DNA of 64,000 bases from Lepidostoma basale (taxonomy: Eukaryota; Arthropoda; Insecta; Trichoptera; Lepidostomatidae), in contig JAHDVF020001348.1 of assembly GCA_022606425.2 (NCBI GenBank), positions 1,059,001 to 1,123,000 of the forward strand. The letters are read 5' to 3'. Both the position numbers and the translations under genes were made by a program. This document shows positions 25,601 through 29,899 of the stretch, in pieces (positions within the stretch are counted from its first letter, which is position 1; the number at the start of each line of letters is the position of its first letter). Under the pieces are notes generated by a model that saw nothing but the letters and a program-made list of their open reading frames with translations, did no database searches and had not been told where the DNA came from.

Positions 25601-26493
25601 TTCTCTTCCTCTTCTTCTTCTTTCTCAGCCTATTGCCTATTCCCGCCCACTCCTGGACAAAGGCTTCCTAAATTCGCTTCCATGTCACTCTGTCTTGTGC
25701 AGACTGCATCCAGGTTATTCCGACGTGTCTGTTCAGATCATCCTTCCACCGTAGTTGCGGTCGCCCTGCACTTCTCTTTGCCGTCCACGGTCTCCAAGTC
25801 AGCAGTCTTCTTGTCCATTTATCATCTGAGCTTCTGACTACGTGACCTGCCCATTACTATTTTAGAGTCGCCACCCGGTCGATGATGTCGGTGACCTTTG
25901 TTTTTTCTCTCACCGTATCGTTTTTGACTCCGTCTCTTAGGCTTATTCCTAACATGGCTCTTTCCATGGCTCTTTGGGCCACTCGTAGTTTCTCGGCAAA
26001 TTATCATATCTCAAAGAAAATAAGCCATACGAGTATTTCAAAGAAAACTGTTTAAATTTTCTATAACAATTTTTGGTTTGTCTGCAATACTTATAGACCA
26101 AAATCGTTCATTGTAAACTATAATGAATTCAGGACGATGAAAAACTATTTGAAATATTGACGTTTTATATCATATTTCTTGTTTTTATTACAGGAGACCG
26201 TGGACGTTGAAAAAGAACACGTATACTCTATCCTTGAGCCCCGCGTCCAATACGACGTGACTATATCCCGCATGGGGACCCCTTCTACCCACCTGACCGT
26301 GTCCAGGCCCCTGGGAGCCCCGCCTTTGATCCCTGTTCCCACTCCAGAACCTCCGGTCCTATCCAGGATTCATAGATCCAGGAGATCGGGAAGGAGCTCT
26401 GGTAAAAGCAACAAGGCAAGACCAAAATCTCTTCAGTCATACGACAACCCGAGATACCTCGATCATCTATTTCCAAGTACTGCTGAACTCTAA
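1503..26493 (+). CDS. Ig-superfamily transmembrane adhesion protein (5' exons outside the window)
   Basis: Fifteen exons with GT/AG borders and matching phases join to one open frame of 717 residues (2 nt of a shared codon + 717 codons + stop). Visible layout by residue: Ig1 about 1-107, Ig2 108-219, Ig3 220-309, Ig4 310-408, Ig5 409-513, membrane helix about 518-539 followed by RRCR, cytoplasmic tail 540-717. Cys/Trp pairs typical of Ig folds are visible, such as C24/W35/C83, C139/W152/C197, C246/W257/C290 and C335/W347/C386. N-glycosylation sequons include N166, N283 and N375. Tail motifs are YSIL and NPRY. The protein should sit in the plasma membrane and mediate cell recognition. The first domain resembles insect neuromusculin/nephrin-like proteins; sidestep is less likely because no fibronectin III domain is seen. 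Family is confident, ortholog is not. The signal peptide lies upstream. Introns carry many retroelement insertions. Confidence 0.85.
1866..2010 (+). repeat. dispersed repeat, copy 1
   Basis: Begins CTAGCTGACCCGGCGAACTT and shares this head and the following AT-rich part with 39048-39195. This head recurs in insect genomes as part of an unclassified interspersed element; the family is not named here. Confidence 0.55.
2011..3125. other. intron sequence, no gene recognised
   Basis: An open frame of 113 codons at 2706-3047 (+) has no recognisable domain and unremarkable composition; I do not call it a gene. The rest is AT-rich. Confidence 0.4.
3130..3540 (+). mobile_element. RTE-like fragment, type C with (GAA)n tail
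   Basis: Readable as RAMERDMLGISLRDRLRNED, KVSDVIKMAATLKWRWAGHV, GRPQLRWRDDVR and EAYVQEW, a standard LINE RT C-terminus. It ends in GAAAAAGAAGAAGAA. Only the last about 130 codons remain, with one frameshift. Confidence 0.8.
3595..3860 (-). mobile_element. LINE C-terminal fragment, type D
   Basis: The reverse complement matches 15385-15700 closely at DNA level (EMKVLRS.TGKT, the RDRV block, HRPPGRP). It is 5'-truncated and interrupted by stops. Confidence 0.6.
3907..4217. repeat. fold-back element with hammerhead-like arms (family 2)
   Basis: Two arms of roughly 140-150 bp are inverted copies (TATACTTTGTATATACAAC at the left end versus GTTGTGTATATAAAGTATAT at the right). Each arm contains CTGAAGA-A-GGAC...TCC-GAAAC. 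The element is a probable pair of inverted PLE terminal repeats. Confidence 0.6.
4120..4172 (+). ncRNA. hammerhead-like motif, family 2, right arm
   Basis: Reads CUGAAGA, one spacer A, a GGA/UCC hairpin, GAAA, then ACAUGU and C. CUGANGA and GAAA are the invariant hammerhead blocks. Stem I is imperfect here, so activity of this copy is doubtful. Confidence 0.4.
4262..4375 (+). repeat. solo PLE-type terminal repeat, family 5
   Basis: Contains TTGATAATGC, AAACATGTCATTC and the shared ending ATAAAACTTCTAGAAAAC...TTCATTCGTATTAATTATT that recurs at 43400, 46190, 54945, 57805 and 58010. Confidence 0.5.
4376..4927. other. intron sequence, no gene recognised
   Basis: A 97-codon minus-strand frame (4627-4920) has no recognisable motif. 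Nothing else was identified. Confidence 0.4.
4928..5226 (-). mobile_element. RTE-like fragment type C, first of two adjacent copies
   Basis: Minus-strand frames encode TDMVREKTKVTDIIHHVATI, KWQWTGYVARS and QLRWKLEE, matching the neighbouring copy. The 3' GAA-rich end lies at 4928-4945. Confidence 0.7.
5227..5790 (-). mobile_element. RTE-like fragment type C, longer copy with part of the RT domain
   Basis: Runs on the minus strand from a degenerate RT active-site region (FDNYIVLMSHSPKELSGMV, in the position of the usual F/YADD block) through VGLNLNLAKIKVM to RNDTVREKTKVTDII, QWTGHVARRSDEKWTRRL and QLRWKDDL. It ends at the GAAGAAGAAG run that abuts the copy at 4928-5226. The catalytic aspartates are altered, so it is inactive. 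Confidence 0.75.
5791..6104. other. intron sequence, no gene
   Basis: AT-rich. Near 5760-5825 a short stretch around ATGAGTACAATATA and ATTATCAAAACTTAC is duplicated. No coding signal. Confidence 0.4.
6105..6395 (-). mobile_element. possible LINE fragment
   Basis: The minus strand has weak similarity in word order to the type B fragments (RIRNMI..EINGRL...). Heavily mutated. Confidence 0.3.
6396..7330. other. intron sequence up to exon 2
   Basis: AT-rich; no recognisable gene or repeat. Confidence 0.4.
7331..7489 (+). CDS. Ig gene exon 2 (Ig1, second half)
   Basis: Exactly 53 codons, phase 0 at both ends, donor CTCAG|GTAACA. Encodes KYEWAGG, a Gly-rich loop, DCSLWVRAASLQLDDGLWQC and QVTASSYDAQ. 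The D-x-G-x-W-x-C pattern marks the F strand of the Ig fold. The Gly/Ala insertion GGAAGGTGGG lies in a loop. Confidence 0.88.
7541..7562. repeat. (CAA)n microsatellite
   Basis: A run of CAA/AAC triplets directly joined to the 3' end of a minus-strand RTE-like copy, so it reads (GTT)n behind that element and takes the place of the usual (GTTA)n tail. Confidence 0.8.
7563..7985 (-). mobile_element. two joined RTE-like (GTTA)-family fragments
   Basis: A first 3' part (7563-7760; CCGTTTCCCC, then the reverse of TRCMNVEE) is followed at about 7765 by a second piece encoding MKGSLRWFGHIERMNEQ, VKKLYVNDVNG and RKTWHDQINQILNV. The join repeats part of the element, so this is two insertions or a rearrangement. 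Confidence 0.7.
8015..8190 (+). mobile_element. RTE-like (GTTA)-family 3' end
   Basis: Plus-strand 3' end with the DNA coding for the TRCMNVEE region and CTGCCTACCCCTTCGGGG, followed by GATGGTTAGTCAGTTAGTTAG. Confidence 0.75.
8191..8735 (-). mobile_element. RTE-like (GTTA)-family fragments
   Basis: Two minus-strand pieces (8191-8375 and 8430-8735) encoding MTNFKKGSLRWFGHMERMDG and the RKTWH to TRCMNVEE region. Stops and frameshifts throughout. Confidence 0.65.
8740..8845 (+). mobile_element. RTE-like (GTTA)-family 3' end
   Basis: About 100 bp from the AGTGTGACTGTTCATT region to CTTGATGGTTAGTTAGTTAG. Confidence 0.6.
8935..9100 (-). mobile_element. tRNA-derived SINE, copy 1
   Basis: On the minus strand a tRNA-like head has an A box (TGGCCGAGTGG) and a B box (GGTTCGATTCC) in tRNA spacing, followed by a body (GAGGGCAGTGTGATTGTCAC) shared with 25440-25600 and 30740-30895. 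The body and repetition argue for a SINE, not a functional tRNA gene. Confidence 0.7.
9195..9735 (+). mobile_element. RTE-like (GTTA)-family copy, long
   Basis: Readable with few breaks: NGVLVPTLMYG, EMRSLRRMCGKTLYDRI, RWFGHMERMDESRMVKKLYT, GRPRKTWHDQTNQLLKGGHI and a C-terminus WRSILSAYPSGEMA, stop at 9714-9716, then GTTTAGTTAGTTA. This is the C-terminal tail of an RT-type protein with a very short 3' UTR, as in the RTE clade. Confidence 0.85.
9736..10125. other. intron sequence, no gene
   Basis: AT-rich; nothing recognised. Confidence 0.4.
10126..10500 (-). mobile_element. non-LTR retrotransposon C-terminal fragment (Cys/His tail)
   Basis: Minus-strand ORF with SYLHRFKIRESQTEQTVEHI and ITQCPIHTRERWKLEKEC, the pattern of the C-terminal zinc-finger-like end of R1/jockey-type ORF2 proteins. 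The upstream part of the frame (10500-10602) runs into a different repeat and is not part of it. Confidence 0.65.
10560..10640 (-). repeat. fragment of PLE-type terminal repeat, family 5
   Basis: Shares the stretch CATTCGTATAAATCATTTAA and TATGGAGTTTGACATCATTG (reverse orientation) with copies near 42995, 46195, 57560 and 58025. Confidence 0.4.
10713..10896 (+). CDS. Ig gene exon 3 (end of Ig1, Ig2 first half)
   Basis: Acceptor ATTACAG, phase 0 in, phase 1 out at CTTG|GTAAGT. Encodes the G strand of Ig1 (AVPLSVHVAPQPP) and the start of Ig2: TSVLCEARYGNPPAAISWYL with C139 and W152. Confidence 0.88.
10965..11215 (+). mobile_element. RTE-type RT C-terminal fragment, type F
   Basis: Encodes MLRWAVGVTTLDHVRNEYME and GSFKVAPTTDKMRESR, the canonical block of RTE/BovB-like reverse transcriptases, then a frameshifted tail. 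It starts only about 70 bp after exon 3. Confidence 0.75.
11218..11690 (-). mobile_element. LINE C-terminal fragment, type A, copy 2
   Basis: Minus strand encodes DAWAKENAKGCRHLRCG, then MGCTSYAELKRVAEDRAEWK, matching the fragment at 341-740. Broken by stops and a frameshift. Confidence 0.65.
11691..12639. other. intron sequence, no gene recognised
   Basis: AT-rich with poly-T runs near 12020. No domain or family seen. Confidence 0.4.
12640..13075 (-). mobile_element. LINE C-terminal fragment, type G
   Basis: On the minus strand the frame reads RGQKKRCKDSLKPNLQRTEI followed by DSEPWEKTAEDRH, the R-x-KDxLKxxL...W..A.DR signature of LINE RT C-termini. Preceding residues (LGWPMKCLRLD) fit the RWAGHVxRM block after a frameshift. 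Confidence 0.6.
13195..13262 (-). repeat. possible tRNA-derived SINE piece
   Basis: The reverse complement holds GGTTCGTATCCCGTCACG, a good B-box match, and GGCCGGGTGG about 20 bp upstream. No second copy seen. Confidence 0.25.
13481..13675 (+). CDS. Ig gene exon 4 (Ig2, second half)
   Basis: Acceptor TTTTTTCCAG, phase 1 in and out, donor ACGT|GTTAGT. Encodes QTNSSETERPRVWAARSALE and GRVLSCRATHPAYPMPGYKE; C197 pairs with C139. NSS at N166 is a potential glycosylation site. Strikingly GC-rich against its AT-rich introns. Confidence 0.87.
13908..14105 (+). CDS. Ig gene exon 5 (Ig3, first part)
   Basis: Acceptor TTTTTTCAG, phase 1 in and out, donor CTCGG|GTGAGT. Encodes PPIAHIKGAEDLVSVEEGGR, LSLRCEAEGNPSPTAWWV and LLLTPIARNHSG. 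C246 and W257 start the Ig3 core; N283 is a sequon. Confidence 0.88.
14106..15174. other. intron sequence with a C-rich stretch
   Basis: 14390-14800 is unusually C-rich on the + strand (many CCCACC, CCAACC words) and likely belongs to an old retroelement or UTR. No frame or family recognised. Confidence 0.35.
15175..15350 (+). mobile_element. LINE 3' end, type C-like
   Basis: Around frameshifts it reads RRVGTPQKRWADDIAAVG, W-QLAENRDEWK and KAYVQQWTDEG, then a GAAGAAGAAG tail. Confidence 0.65.
15385..15745 (+). mobile_element. LINE C-terminal fragment, type D, ending beside exon 6
   Basis: Encodes the TGKTLRDRV-like block, ARMGGDRLAY and HRPPGRPPKRWKDSWTSSSD, ending in AAAGAAGAAGAATA at about 15745. 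Its 3' end lies only about 35 bp before the exon 6 acceptor. Confidence 0.7.
15781..15852 (+). CDS. Ig gene exon 6 (Ig3, end)
   Basis: Short exon of 72 nt, acceptor CTTCTTATAG, donor AAAT|GTAAGT, phase 1 in and out. Encodes GTYSCHAKNSMGESDPVSIE; the YSC supplies C290 of Ig3. Confidence 0.88.
15939..16059 (+). CDS. Ig gene exon 7 (Ig4, first half)
   Basis: Acceptor TATTGTCAG, phase 1 in, phase 2 out at CACCT|GTAAGT. Encodes ARVVWVGPEPAVQASLFSRV and QLECRAEGNPPPRYLWTH with C335 and W347. Confidence 0.88.
16085..16210 (-). mobile_element. jockey-like LINE fragment
   Basis: The reverse complement matches the end of the ORF at 45025-45441: TGGGAAGAGCAATCAGTCTG and the stretch coding for FHSSESMF-like residues. 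About 125 bp only. Confidence 0.5.
16211..16796. other. intron sequence, no gene
   Basis: AT-rich; no recognisable repeat. Confidence 0.4.
16797..16971 (+). CDS. Ig gene exon 8 (Ig4, second half)
   Basis: Acceptor TAATTTCAG, phase 2 in, phase 0 out at GTTGTG|GTAATT. Encodes SQLVLPNVTYHQQGSYRCTA and ANNIAGRERW; C386 closes Ig4, N375 is a sequon. Confidence 0.88.
17035..17230 (+). mobile_element. jockey-like LINE fragment
   Basis: Plus-strand piece with FVPDNYLRQRRYQLLF-like reading and MPVGRAIRTLN, equivalent to the RLFVPDRYLRQRQHRLFYL and VGRAISLLN regions at 45025-45441. Confidence 0.6.
17231..17748. other. intron sequence, no gene
   Basis: AT-rich with a short GAAGAAGAAG run at 17510 that may be the tail of an otherwise lost LINE copy. 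Confidence 0.35.
17749..17908 (+). CDS. Ig gene exon 9 (Ig5, first half)
   Basis: Acceptor TATTACAG, phase 0 in, phase 1 out at ATAG|GTAGGA. Encodes GPPVGGGPGSGGPAEARLGA and RVTSLVCAEPPPKRASWHWG, giving C438 and W448. The Gly/Pro-rich start is a linker between Ig4 and Ig5. Confidence 0.85.
18130..18369 (+). mobile_element. Penelope-like element ORF end
   Basis: Open for 79 codons to TAA. Reads NNNFSEFANHLIANNHTF, NGIEILYVN, LNNLEIKKAIKN and SIPMLDMF. The FSEFANHLI...F...NGVEIL block is also present at 36235-36444 right after a GIY-YIG motif, which identifies it as the C-terminal end of a PLE protein. Confidence 0.65.
18333..18500. repeat. 56-bp tandem repeat, three units
   Basis: Units begin at 18333, 18389 and 18445 with TATGTTCCCGTTACAT and differ at only a few positions. 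The first unit overlaps the last codons of the PLE frame. Confidence 0.9.
18596..18751 (+). CDS. Ig gene exon 10 (Ig5, second half)
   Basis: Acceptor TATTCTCAG, phase 1 in and out, donor CACG|GTAAAG. Encodes HGACYQYVLHVQ and DARTYLLRVENDRGATAHAA. The usual Y-x-C of the F strand is TYLL here, so the canonical second cysteine is missing; C475 lies further upstream. Confidence 0.86.
18910..19195 (-). mobile_element. mariner-type transposase internal fragment
   Basis: Minus strand reads QEAHFWMNKCVN at the position of the transposase D-E-A-H-F block, then after frameshifts words fitting the HPEKVTVWCG and GPYFFKN stretches of insect mariner transposases. The first catalytic Asp is not preserved (QEAHF). 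A short piece of the (GTTA) family lies at 18925-18960. Confidence 0.55.
19196..19533. other. intron sequence, no gene
   Basis: Nothing recognised before the exon 11 acceptor. Confidence 0.4.
19534..19632 (+). CDS. Ig gene exon 11 (transmembrane segment)
   Basis: Acceptor CTTCAACAG, phase 1 in and out, donor ACAG|GTACAT. Encodes APMIGAAIVMAALLLAIFCI, a hydrophobic helix followed by IRRCR, the positive stop-transfer side. This sets the topology: Ig domains outside, tail in the cytoplasm. Confidence 0.9.
19800..20220. repeat. fold-back element with hammerhead-like arms (family 7)
   Basis: Left arm has CATGTTTCGGAGGATACC, right arm GGTATCCTACGAAACATTTC. Combining the arms gives a stem II consensus GGAGG-UAU-CCUCC before GAAAC. 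Confidence 0.5.
20139..20172 (+). ncRNA. hammerhead-like motif, family 7
   Basis: CUGAAGA at 20139-20145, spacer U, a GGAGG...CCU hairpin with one mutated base, then GAAAC. Stem III is degraded (CAUUUCG). Confidence 0.35.
20300..20720. repeat. fold-back element with hammerhead-like arms (family 4)
   Basis: Arms contain ACAAATTTGTTTCGCCTTGC (left) and GCAAGGCGAAACAAATTTGT (right) and extend through GGTTTAGTTT. The core is UUGACAA, spacer U, GCC-CUCGCAA-GGC, GAAA, palindrome ACAAAUUUGU, C. Confidence 0.6.
20925..21190 (-). mobile_element. LINE C-terminal fragment, type B with (GAA)n tail
   Basis: Minus strand reads KICEVEDIIRWSRQR and, after frameshifts, sequence parallel to 59635-59975, ending in GAAGAAGAAGAAG at about 20930. 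Confidence 0.7.
21191..21533. other. intron sequence, no gene
   Basis: AT-rich; nothing recognised. Confidence 0.4.
21534..21567 (+). CDS. Ig gene exon 12 (juxtamembrane)
   Basis: Micro-exon of 34 nt, acceptor GTTCCAG, donor AATGA|GTGAGT, phase 1 in, phase 2 out. Encodes DKIDYSSSELN, an acidic/serine-rich stretch with one tyrosine. Confidence 0.75.
21568..21906. other. intron sequence, no gene
   Basis: AT-rich; nothing recognised. Confidence 0.4.
21907..22014 (+). CDS. Ig gene exon 13 (cytoplasmic)
   Basis: Acceptor GCATGCAG, phase 2 in and out, donor AAGCA|GTGAGT. Encodes EEKMGEVENKHIDIDRLSGP and MRPRIGNPCSLGMMAK. An alternative AG two bases downstream breaks the frame, so the first AG was chosen. 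Confidence 0.82.
22015..22599. other. intron sequence, no gene
   Basis: AT-rich; nothing recognised. Confidence 0.4.
22600..22790. repeat. fold-back element with hammerhead-like arms (family 1)
   Basis: Both arms begin AATTTCTTTTTAT / ATAAAAATAAATT and contain CTGATGA followed by a GCCAAC...GTTGGC-type hairpin. The right arm keeps CUGAUGA (22704-22710), GCCAAC-AUUG-GUUGGC and GAAAC; its stem III is mutated (ACAGUUGA). The same family recurs at 46490-46680. Confidence 0.65.
22791..23929. other. intron sequence, no gene
   Basis: AT-rich. At 23560-23760 a less AT-rich stretch may be an unidentified repeat. No exon seen. Confidence 0.4.
23930..24002 (+). CDS. Ig gene exon 14 (cytoplasmic, two possible endings)
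   Basis: Acceptor GTTATAG, phase 2 in. Encodes NKGEGLPADAVYSTSRVYSP and DALK with two tyrosines. The donor joining to exon 15 in frame is AAG|GTCCGG (phase 0), a poor match to the consensus. If it is not used the frame continues 14 codons to TGA at 24045-24047. Confidence 0.75.
24003..24047 (+). CDS. alternative C-terminus of the Ig gene by read-through of exon 14
   Basis: In-frame extension VRRAALILQPPTTV then TGA. The terminal PTTV fits the class I PDZ ligand pattern. A poly(A) signal AATAAA lies at 24249-24254. Inferred isoform, no transcript evidence. Confidence 0.45.
   Translation, partial: VRRAALILQPPTTV
24249..24254 (+). promoter_or_regulatory. possible poly(A) signal for the short isoform
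   Basis: AATAAA about 200 nt after the alternative stop. The motif is frequent in AT-rich DNA, so it is only suggestive. Confidence 0.3.
24365..24610 (+). repeat. about 250-bp dispersed repeat, copy 1
   Basis: Matches 61388-61640 in the same orientation over nearly its whole length, including GGTTAAGCGATCGCTTTATG and TTAGTTCAATCTACA. No coding sequence or termini recognised. Confidence 0.75.
24611..25439. other. intron sequence, no gene
   Basis: AT-rich. 25258-25310 (CGCCAGTTTCAATCCAAGAG, GCAGCAAAGTGTAA) recurs at 48455-48515. Confidence 0.4.
25440..25600 (-). mobile_element. tRNA-derived SINE, copy 2
   Basis: Minus strand carries the B box GGTTCGATTCC and the same body (CAGCGTGATTGTCATGCTG) as the copies at 8935 and 30740; the A-box region is more mutated. 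Confidence 0.65.
25605..26000 (-). mobile_element. RTE-like fragment type C with (GAA)n tail
   Basis: Minus strand encodes the AMERAMLGISLRDGVKND block, VREKTKVTDIIDRVA, then QLRWKDDL and EAFVQEW-like words with stops, and ends GAAGAAGAAGAGGAAGAG. Closely matches 5227-5640. It lies about 190 bp before exon 15. Confidence 0.75.
26194..26493 (+). CDS. Ig gene exon 15 (C-terminal tail, NPxY)
   Basis: Acceptor TTATTACAG, phase 0, 99 codons to TAA. Encodes EKEHVYSILEPRVQYDVTIS, a proline-rich GAPPLIPVPTPEPPV, a basic RIHRSRRSGRSSGKSNKARP and SYDNPRYLDHLF. YSIL is a YxxL-type sorting motif and NPRY an NPxY motif for PTB-domain or endocytic adaptors. Confidence 0.83.
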   Translation, partial: ETVDVEKEHVYSILEPRVQYDVTISRMGTPSTHLTVSRPLGAPPLIPVPTPEPPVLSRIHRSRRSGRSSGKSNKARPKSLQSYDNPRYLDHLFPSTAEL

Positions 26494-26495
26494 AA

Positions 26496-26501
26496 AATAA
26501 A
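26496..26501 (+). promoter_or_regulatory. poly(A) signal candidate
   Basis: AATAAA three bases after the TAA; another AATAAA lies at about 26554, a more usual distance. Confidence 0.4.
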
Positions 26502-27094
26502 ACACTGATTGCAAACTTTTGATTTGTTGTTCAATTTACCCAAAAATATGTCCTAATAAAATTGCAGATTGTTTTAATGTCAATAAATTTTGCAACCCAC
26601 TATGGTAATAAGATATTTTATTGTTATGATATATATTCATGTAATATTTAGTATGTTATTGATTAATGATTTTGATTCAATAAAATTTCATGATATTTTA
26701 ATATGTAGATATCTGATATCGAATAAAATATTTTTTCATAGGTTTTTTGTTGTTGTAAGGTTCCTGGAAACAGTTTGTATACATATATAATTCATATTTT
26801 AATTGTACAATACTTGTTTTCCCAGTTGAGACCGATATATTACTTATTTATTTATGATCATAAAAAATTCTAAAAATATATGATATTTAGTTAAAAAAAG
26901 AATTTTAAGTTTGGTCAAATAATTATCCTGTTTCGCAAGTATATTGTAAATATTTTTCAATAAATATATTAACTCACCTACAATGCTATTTCATTACTAT
27001 TTTTAAGGCATCTTGTTAAAAGATTTTCGTTTAAAACATTTATTACACAGTAAAAGTTAAAGAAACAGATAATCGATTAAATTTTCGAATTTTT
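26502..27094. other. intergenic AT-rich DNA
   Basis: Very AT-rich with several AATAAA words; no gene. Confidence 0.5.
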
Positions 27095-27240
27095 ATGAAT
27101 TAAAACACTGTTTTTACATTATTTTTCTCGACGTGTTTCGAACGATATCGTTCTCCCGATGATGAAGCCTTCGAAACATGTCGAGAAAAATAAACTCAAA
27201 AGTGGAAAAAAACAGTGTTTTAATTCATAAAAATTCGTCA
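27095..27240. repeat. short fold-back element (family 6)
   Basis: Arms AATTTTTATGAATTAAAACA and TGTTTTAATTCATAAAAATT flank inner TTTTTCTCGACGTGTTTCGA / TCGAAACATGTCGAGAAAAA. Confidence 0.7.
27151..27187 (+). ncRNA. hammerhead-like motif, family 6
   Basis: Stem I UUCUC (27151-27155) pairs exactly with GAGAA (27183-27187). Core CCGAUGA (canonical CUGAUGA with U4 changed), spacer U, hairpin GAA-GCC-UUC, GAAA, palindrome ACAUGU, C17. The U4 change would probably weaken or abolish cleavage. Confidence 0.45.
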
Positions 27241-27911
27241 TTATGGAATTCCACGGTGTCACGCCTTAAGTTTATCTAAAATAAAATTTTCTACTTCAGA
27301 ATTAACATCTAGTATAAAATTATTCCCCGTGATTAAATCACAAATAATTATTAAAACACATATATGTATTTAAGATAATAAAATTGTATTGTTGTTGACA
27401 TCGCTTTGATTATTATTTAAAAATATGAGACAATTTTATTGTTTACCAAGTACGAACATTCACAATTGAGAAATAAACGTTAGATTTCTCCGCACACTTT
27501 CTCAGAACAACAAAAATTGAGAGTTATAATTTTAAAATCACCATTCTCATTAACTTAAATACTTTTTAAAATATGCGCATAAAAAAATACAATGACAGCG
27601 ATTCCCTGAGCCGATGTAATAATTTTACTACTGGTATCACTCAAAAATGACATCACTCTCCCGTCGCGCCATTTTGAAAAACATACTAAGCATGACGGCA
27701 CATAGTAAAAAAATATAACCTATTCGTTACAACGTATGCGCTGGAGGTGTTCTTTTGTACTCTTACGCGGAATTTAACCGCTAGCTAGTGCTGCGATTGT
27801 ATGTTTGTAAACAGGTCTTACCGGCTGACTCAGAAAATTATTAAATGCTCGCTCGAATCAGAGCGGGAGGCTCGCGCGTGTGTGTTTCGTGCGGTTTTGA
27901 TATGTCAAACT
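27241..27911. other. probable promoter/upstream region of the myosin gene
   Basis: AT-rich until about 27720, then more GC-rich (GCTCGCTCGAATCAGAGCGG, GGCTCGCGCGTGTGTG) as expected near a transcription start. No TATA box in the right place. Confidence 0.35.
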
Positions 27912-27917
27912 TCAGTT
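27912..27917 (+). promoter_or_regulatory. arthropod initiator-like TCAGTT
   Basis: TCAGTT matches the insect Inr (TCAKTY) 42-47 nt before the ATG. Position and GC shift support a start site here, but a single 6-mer is weak evidence. Confidence 0.35.
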
Positions 27918-27958
27918 CAAAACTTTGAGTGAAGTGTTTTTTGTGATTTGATTTAGCC

Positions 27959-28047
27959 ATGGCTACACAACCCGAGGTCGGGGTGGCGGATTTCGTCCTC
28001 CTGGACGACTTGACCCCGGATCTCTTCATAGACAACCTGCAGCTGAG
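27959..28047 (+). CDS. Myo31DF: unconventional myosin ID, first coding exon
   Basis: ATG in good context (AGCCATGG) opens MATQPEVGVADFVLLDDLTP and DLFIDNLQLR, ending in phase 2 at CTGAG|GTAGAA. The pattern E-V-G-x-x-DFVLL-x-x-(x)T-x-x-x-F-x-x-NL-x-x-R followed by an exon break is the N-terminus of class I myosins of the MyoID type, where the motor domain continues with the nucleotide-binding part. Such a protein is an actin-based motor at the cortex and, in flies, sets left-right asymmetry. The remaining exons lie beyond the window: no second exon was found in the following 36 kb. It is transcribed in the same direction as the Ig gene, about 1.5 kb downstream of it. Confidence 0.8.
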
Positions 28048-28479
28048 GTAGAATAAATATTTTAATACATACATGTGAATATCTCATACGCCGTGTGATG
28101 ACAATATTCCGGCTAGCGCGGGGCGTGTCGCGAATATTATACATTTTAGCACGATTTATACCCACAACACATTCAACAACCAGCTTACTAAAAACGAACA
28201 CATTATAAATAGTTACTTCCCTTATTTAAAACCTCTCCATACATGATTTAAAAGTTTCATTTTTTTTTGACATTCGTCTCGTCAACATCCACATGTGAAA
28301 TACTTGGATATTACTTTTAATTTTCTCATCATTCATTCATTATACACACTTTTAAGTTAATGTATTGTTTTGAAAGAAATATTCGAAGTTCAAAATAACG
28401 GTTTTTAGTTTTAAAAGAAGGATCTATACACGAATAAAGAACATACTCATTTCAAAAGTTTACCATTTATTAAGTAACT
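28048..28479. other. start of myosin intron 1
   Basis: Begins with GTAGAATAAA. AT-rich, no feature recognised. Confidence 0.5.
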
Positions 28480-28870
28480 AACTATCACGCCGTTTCTCCT
28501 AAGAGATAGGCAGAGAGGATGGAGCGCCACACCGTTCTGTTCTGACACACCTCTCTAGATTCCTCCACATTTATACATCGTAACATACATGCTCGTCGAT
28601 ACTTCCGACTTGGAATGTGGCCGCCTTTCAGTATTTGGTCATGCCATGCTTTCCTTGGTCTTCCATGACTTCTTATCCCACTCACATTACTTGTATACAA
28701 CATTTGAACCATTCTTCAATATGTCCAAACCATCTCATAGATCATTTTGAAATTCTACTTATGATGCAATCATCTGCCTTATACTCGTATGTATATATCT
28801 TTTTAACCATTCTTCCCTCAGCCATTCGTTCTGTATGTCCAAACCATCTTAGTGACCTTTTTTTATTTTA
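28480..28870 (-). mobile_element. RTE-like (GTTA)-family fragments
   Basis: Minus-strand 3' end at 28480 (AACTAACTATCACGCCG) with GRPRKAWHDQ, NVEESREVCQNRTVWRSILS, followed by a repeated FGHxxRM piece at 28790-28860. Confidence 0.75.
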
Positions 28871-29104
28871 TTTATTACGCATTTGTAGTCAAATGCACGC
28901 TCAACATATAAAATACAATAGCGCAAACTTGTATATGTATGGAATGAATTATTATATTATAAAATAAAATTACAGTAATTTAAGTAAATTACTATGATTT
29001 TTTTTATAACCTATATTCACAAACATCTAATAAAAACGAAATTACCTAGTGTCATTAAGTATTTTAAAAAAAGTTCCATATTCGAAATATTGATATTACG
29101 TTTT

Positions 29105-29790
29105 ATGCAAGCGATACGATTTGATGATGAATGTGAATAAATTCAAGGTAATGATTTTCGAAAAAAAAGGAAGCATGGCAGTCTGCAACATTAGTGTAAA
29201 CGGTGAAAATCTGGAACAAGTGGATGAATTTGTTTATTTAGGAAGTATGTTTACAAAGGATGGGATAGTGGGGAGGGATATTGAAAGAAGAGTTGGGGCA
29301 GGCAACATAGTAAATGGTGCACTTAAAGTTGGCATCGCAAACAAAAGCCTATCCAAAAAAGCTAAGATGGCAGTGCATAATGGTGTTCTTGTACCGACCC
29401 TTATGTATGCAGTAGAAATGAGATCTCTAAGACGAATGTGTGTCAAATCTGTATATAATAGAGTGTCAAATGCAAGTATAAGAAGTGAATGTGGTGCGAA
29501 TGAAAGTGTTATGAACAAAATAATGAAAGGGTCATTAAGATGGTTTGGACACTAGAAATATAAGAAGGCAGAGGAAAACGTGGCACGATAAAATTAATCA
29601 AATATTAAATGTCGGTCACGTGAGGAGTCGGAGAAATCAATTTGCGAGCATGATAAGATGTATGAATGTAGAAGAATCGAGAGAAGTATGTCAGGACAGA
29701 ACAGTGTGGCGTTCCATTCTTTCTGCCTACCCCTCCGGGGAGACGGCGTGATGGTTAGTTAGTTAGTTAGTTAGTTTGTTAGTTAGATAT
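29105..29790 (+). mobile_element. longest RTE-like (GTTA)-family copy
   Basis: Starts in the RT thumb/connection region (VNGENLEQVDEFVYLGSMFT, KAKMAVHNGVLVPTLMYA), has a short deletion before EMRSLRRMC, then MKGSLRWFGH and, after a frameshift, KTWHDKINQILNVGHVRSRR and WRSILSAYPSGETA. Stop at 29749-29751, followed by (GTTA)n. The YLGS motif places it with RTE-like endonuclease/RT elements. Confidence 0.85.
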
Positions 29791-29899
29791 TACGTTCCAT
29801 TGTCACACTACAGAGATTTAGTATGAAAATTCGTTCGGGTCCATCAATGAAGTTTGTAATTTTAATTATTTTTTTGCTAATTTGGTATTGTGAATAAGT

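Noticed and set aside
29750..29790. (GTTA)n runs as insect telomere repeat (TTAGG)
   Set aside because: The unit is four bases, always directly behind the RTE-like 3' end. It is an element tail, not telomeric DNA.
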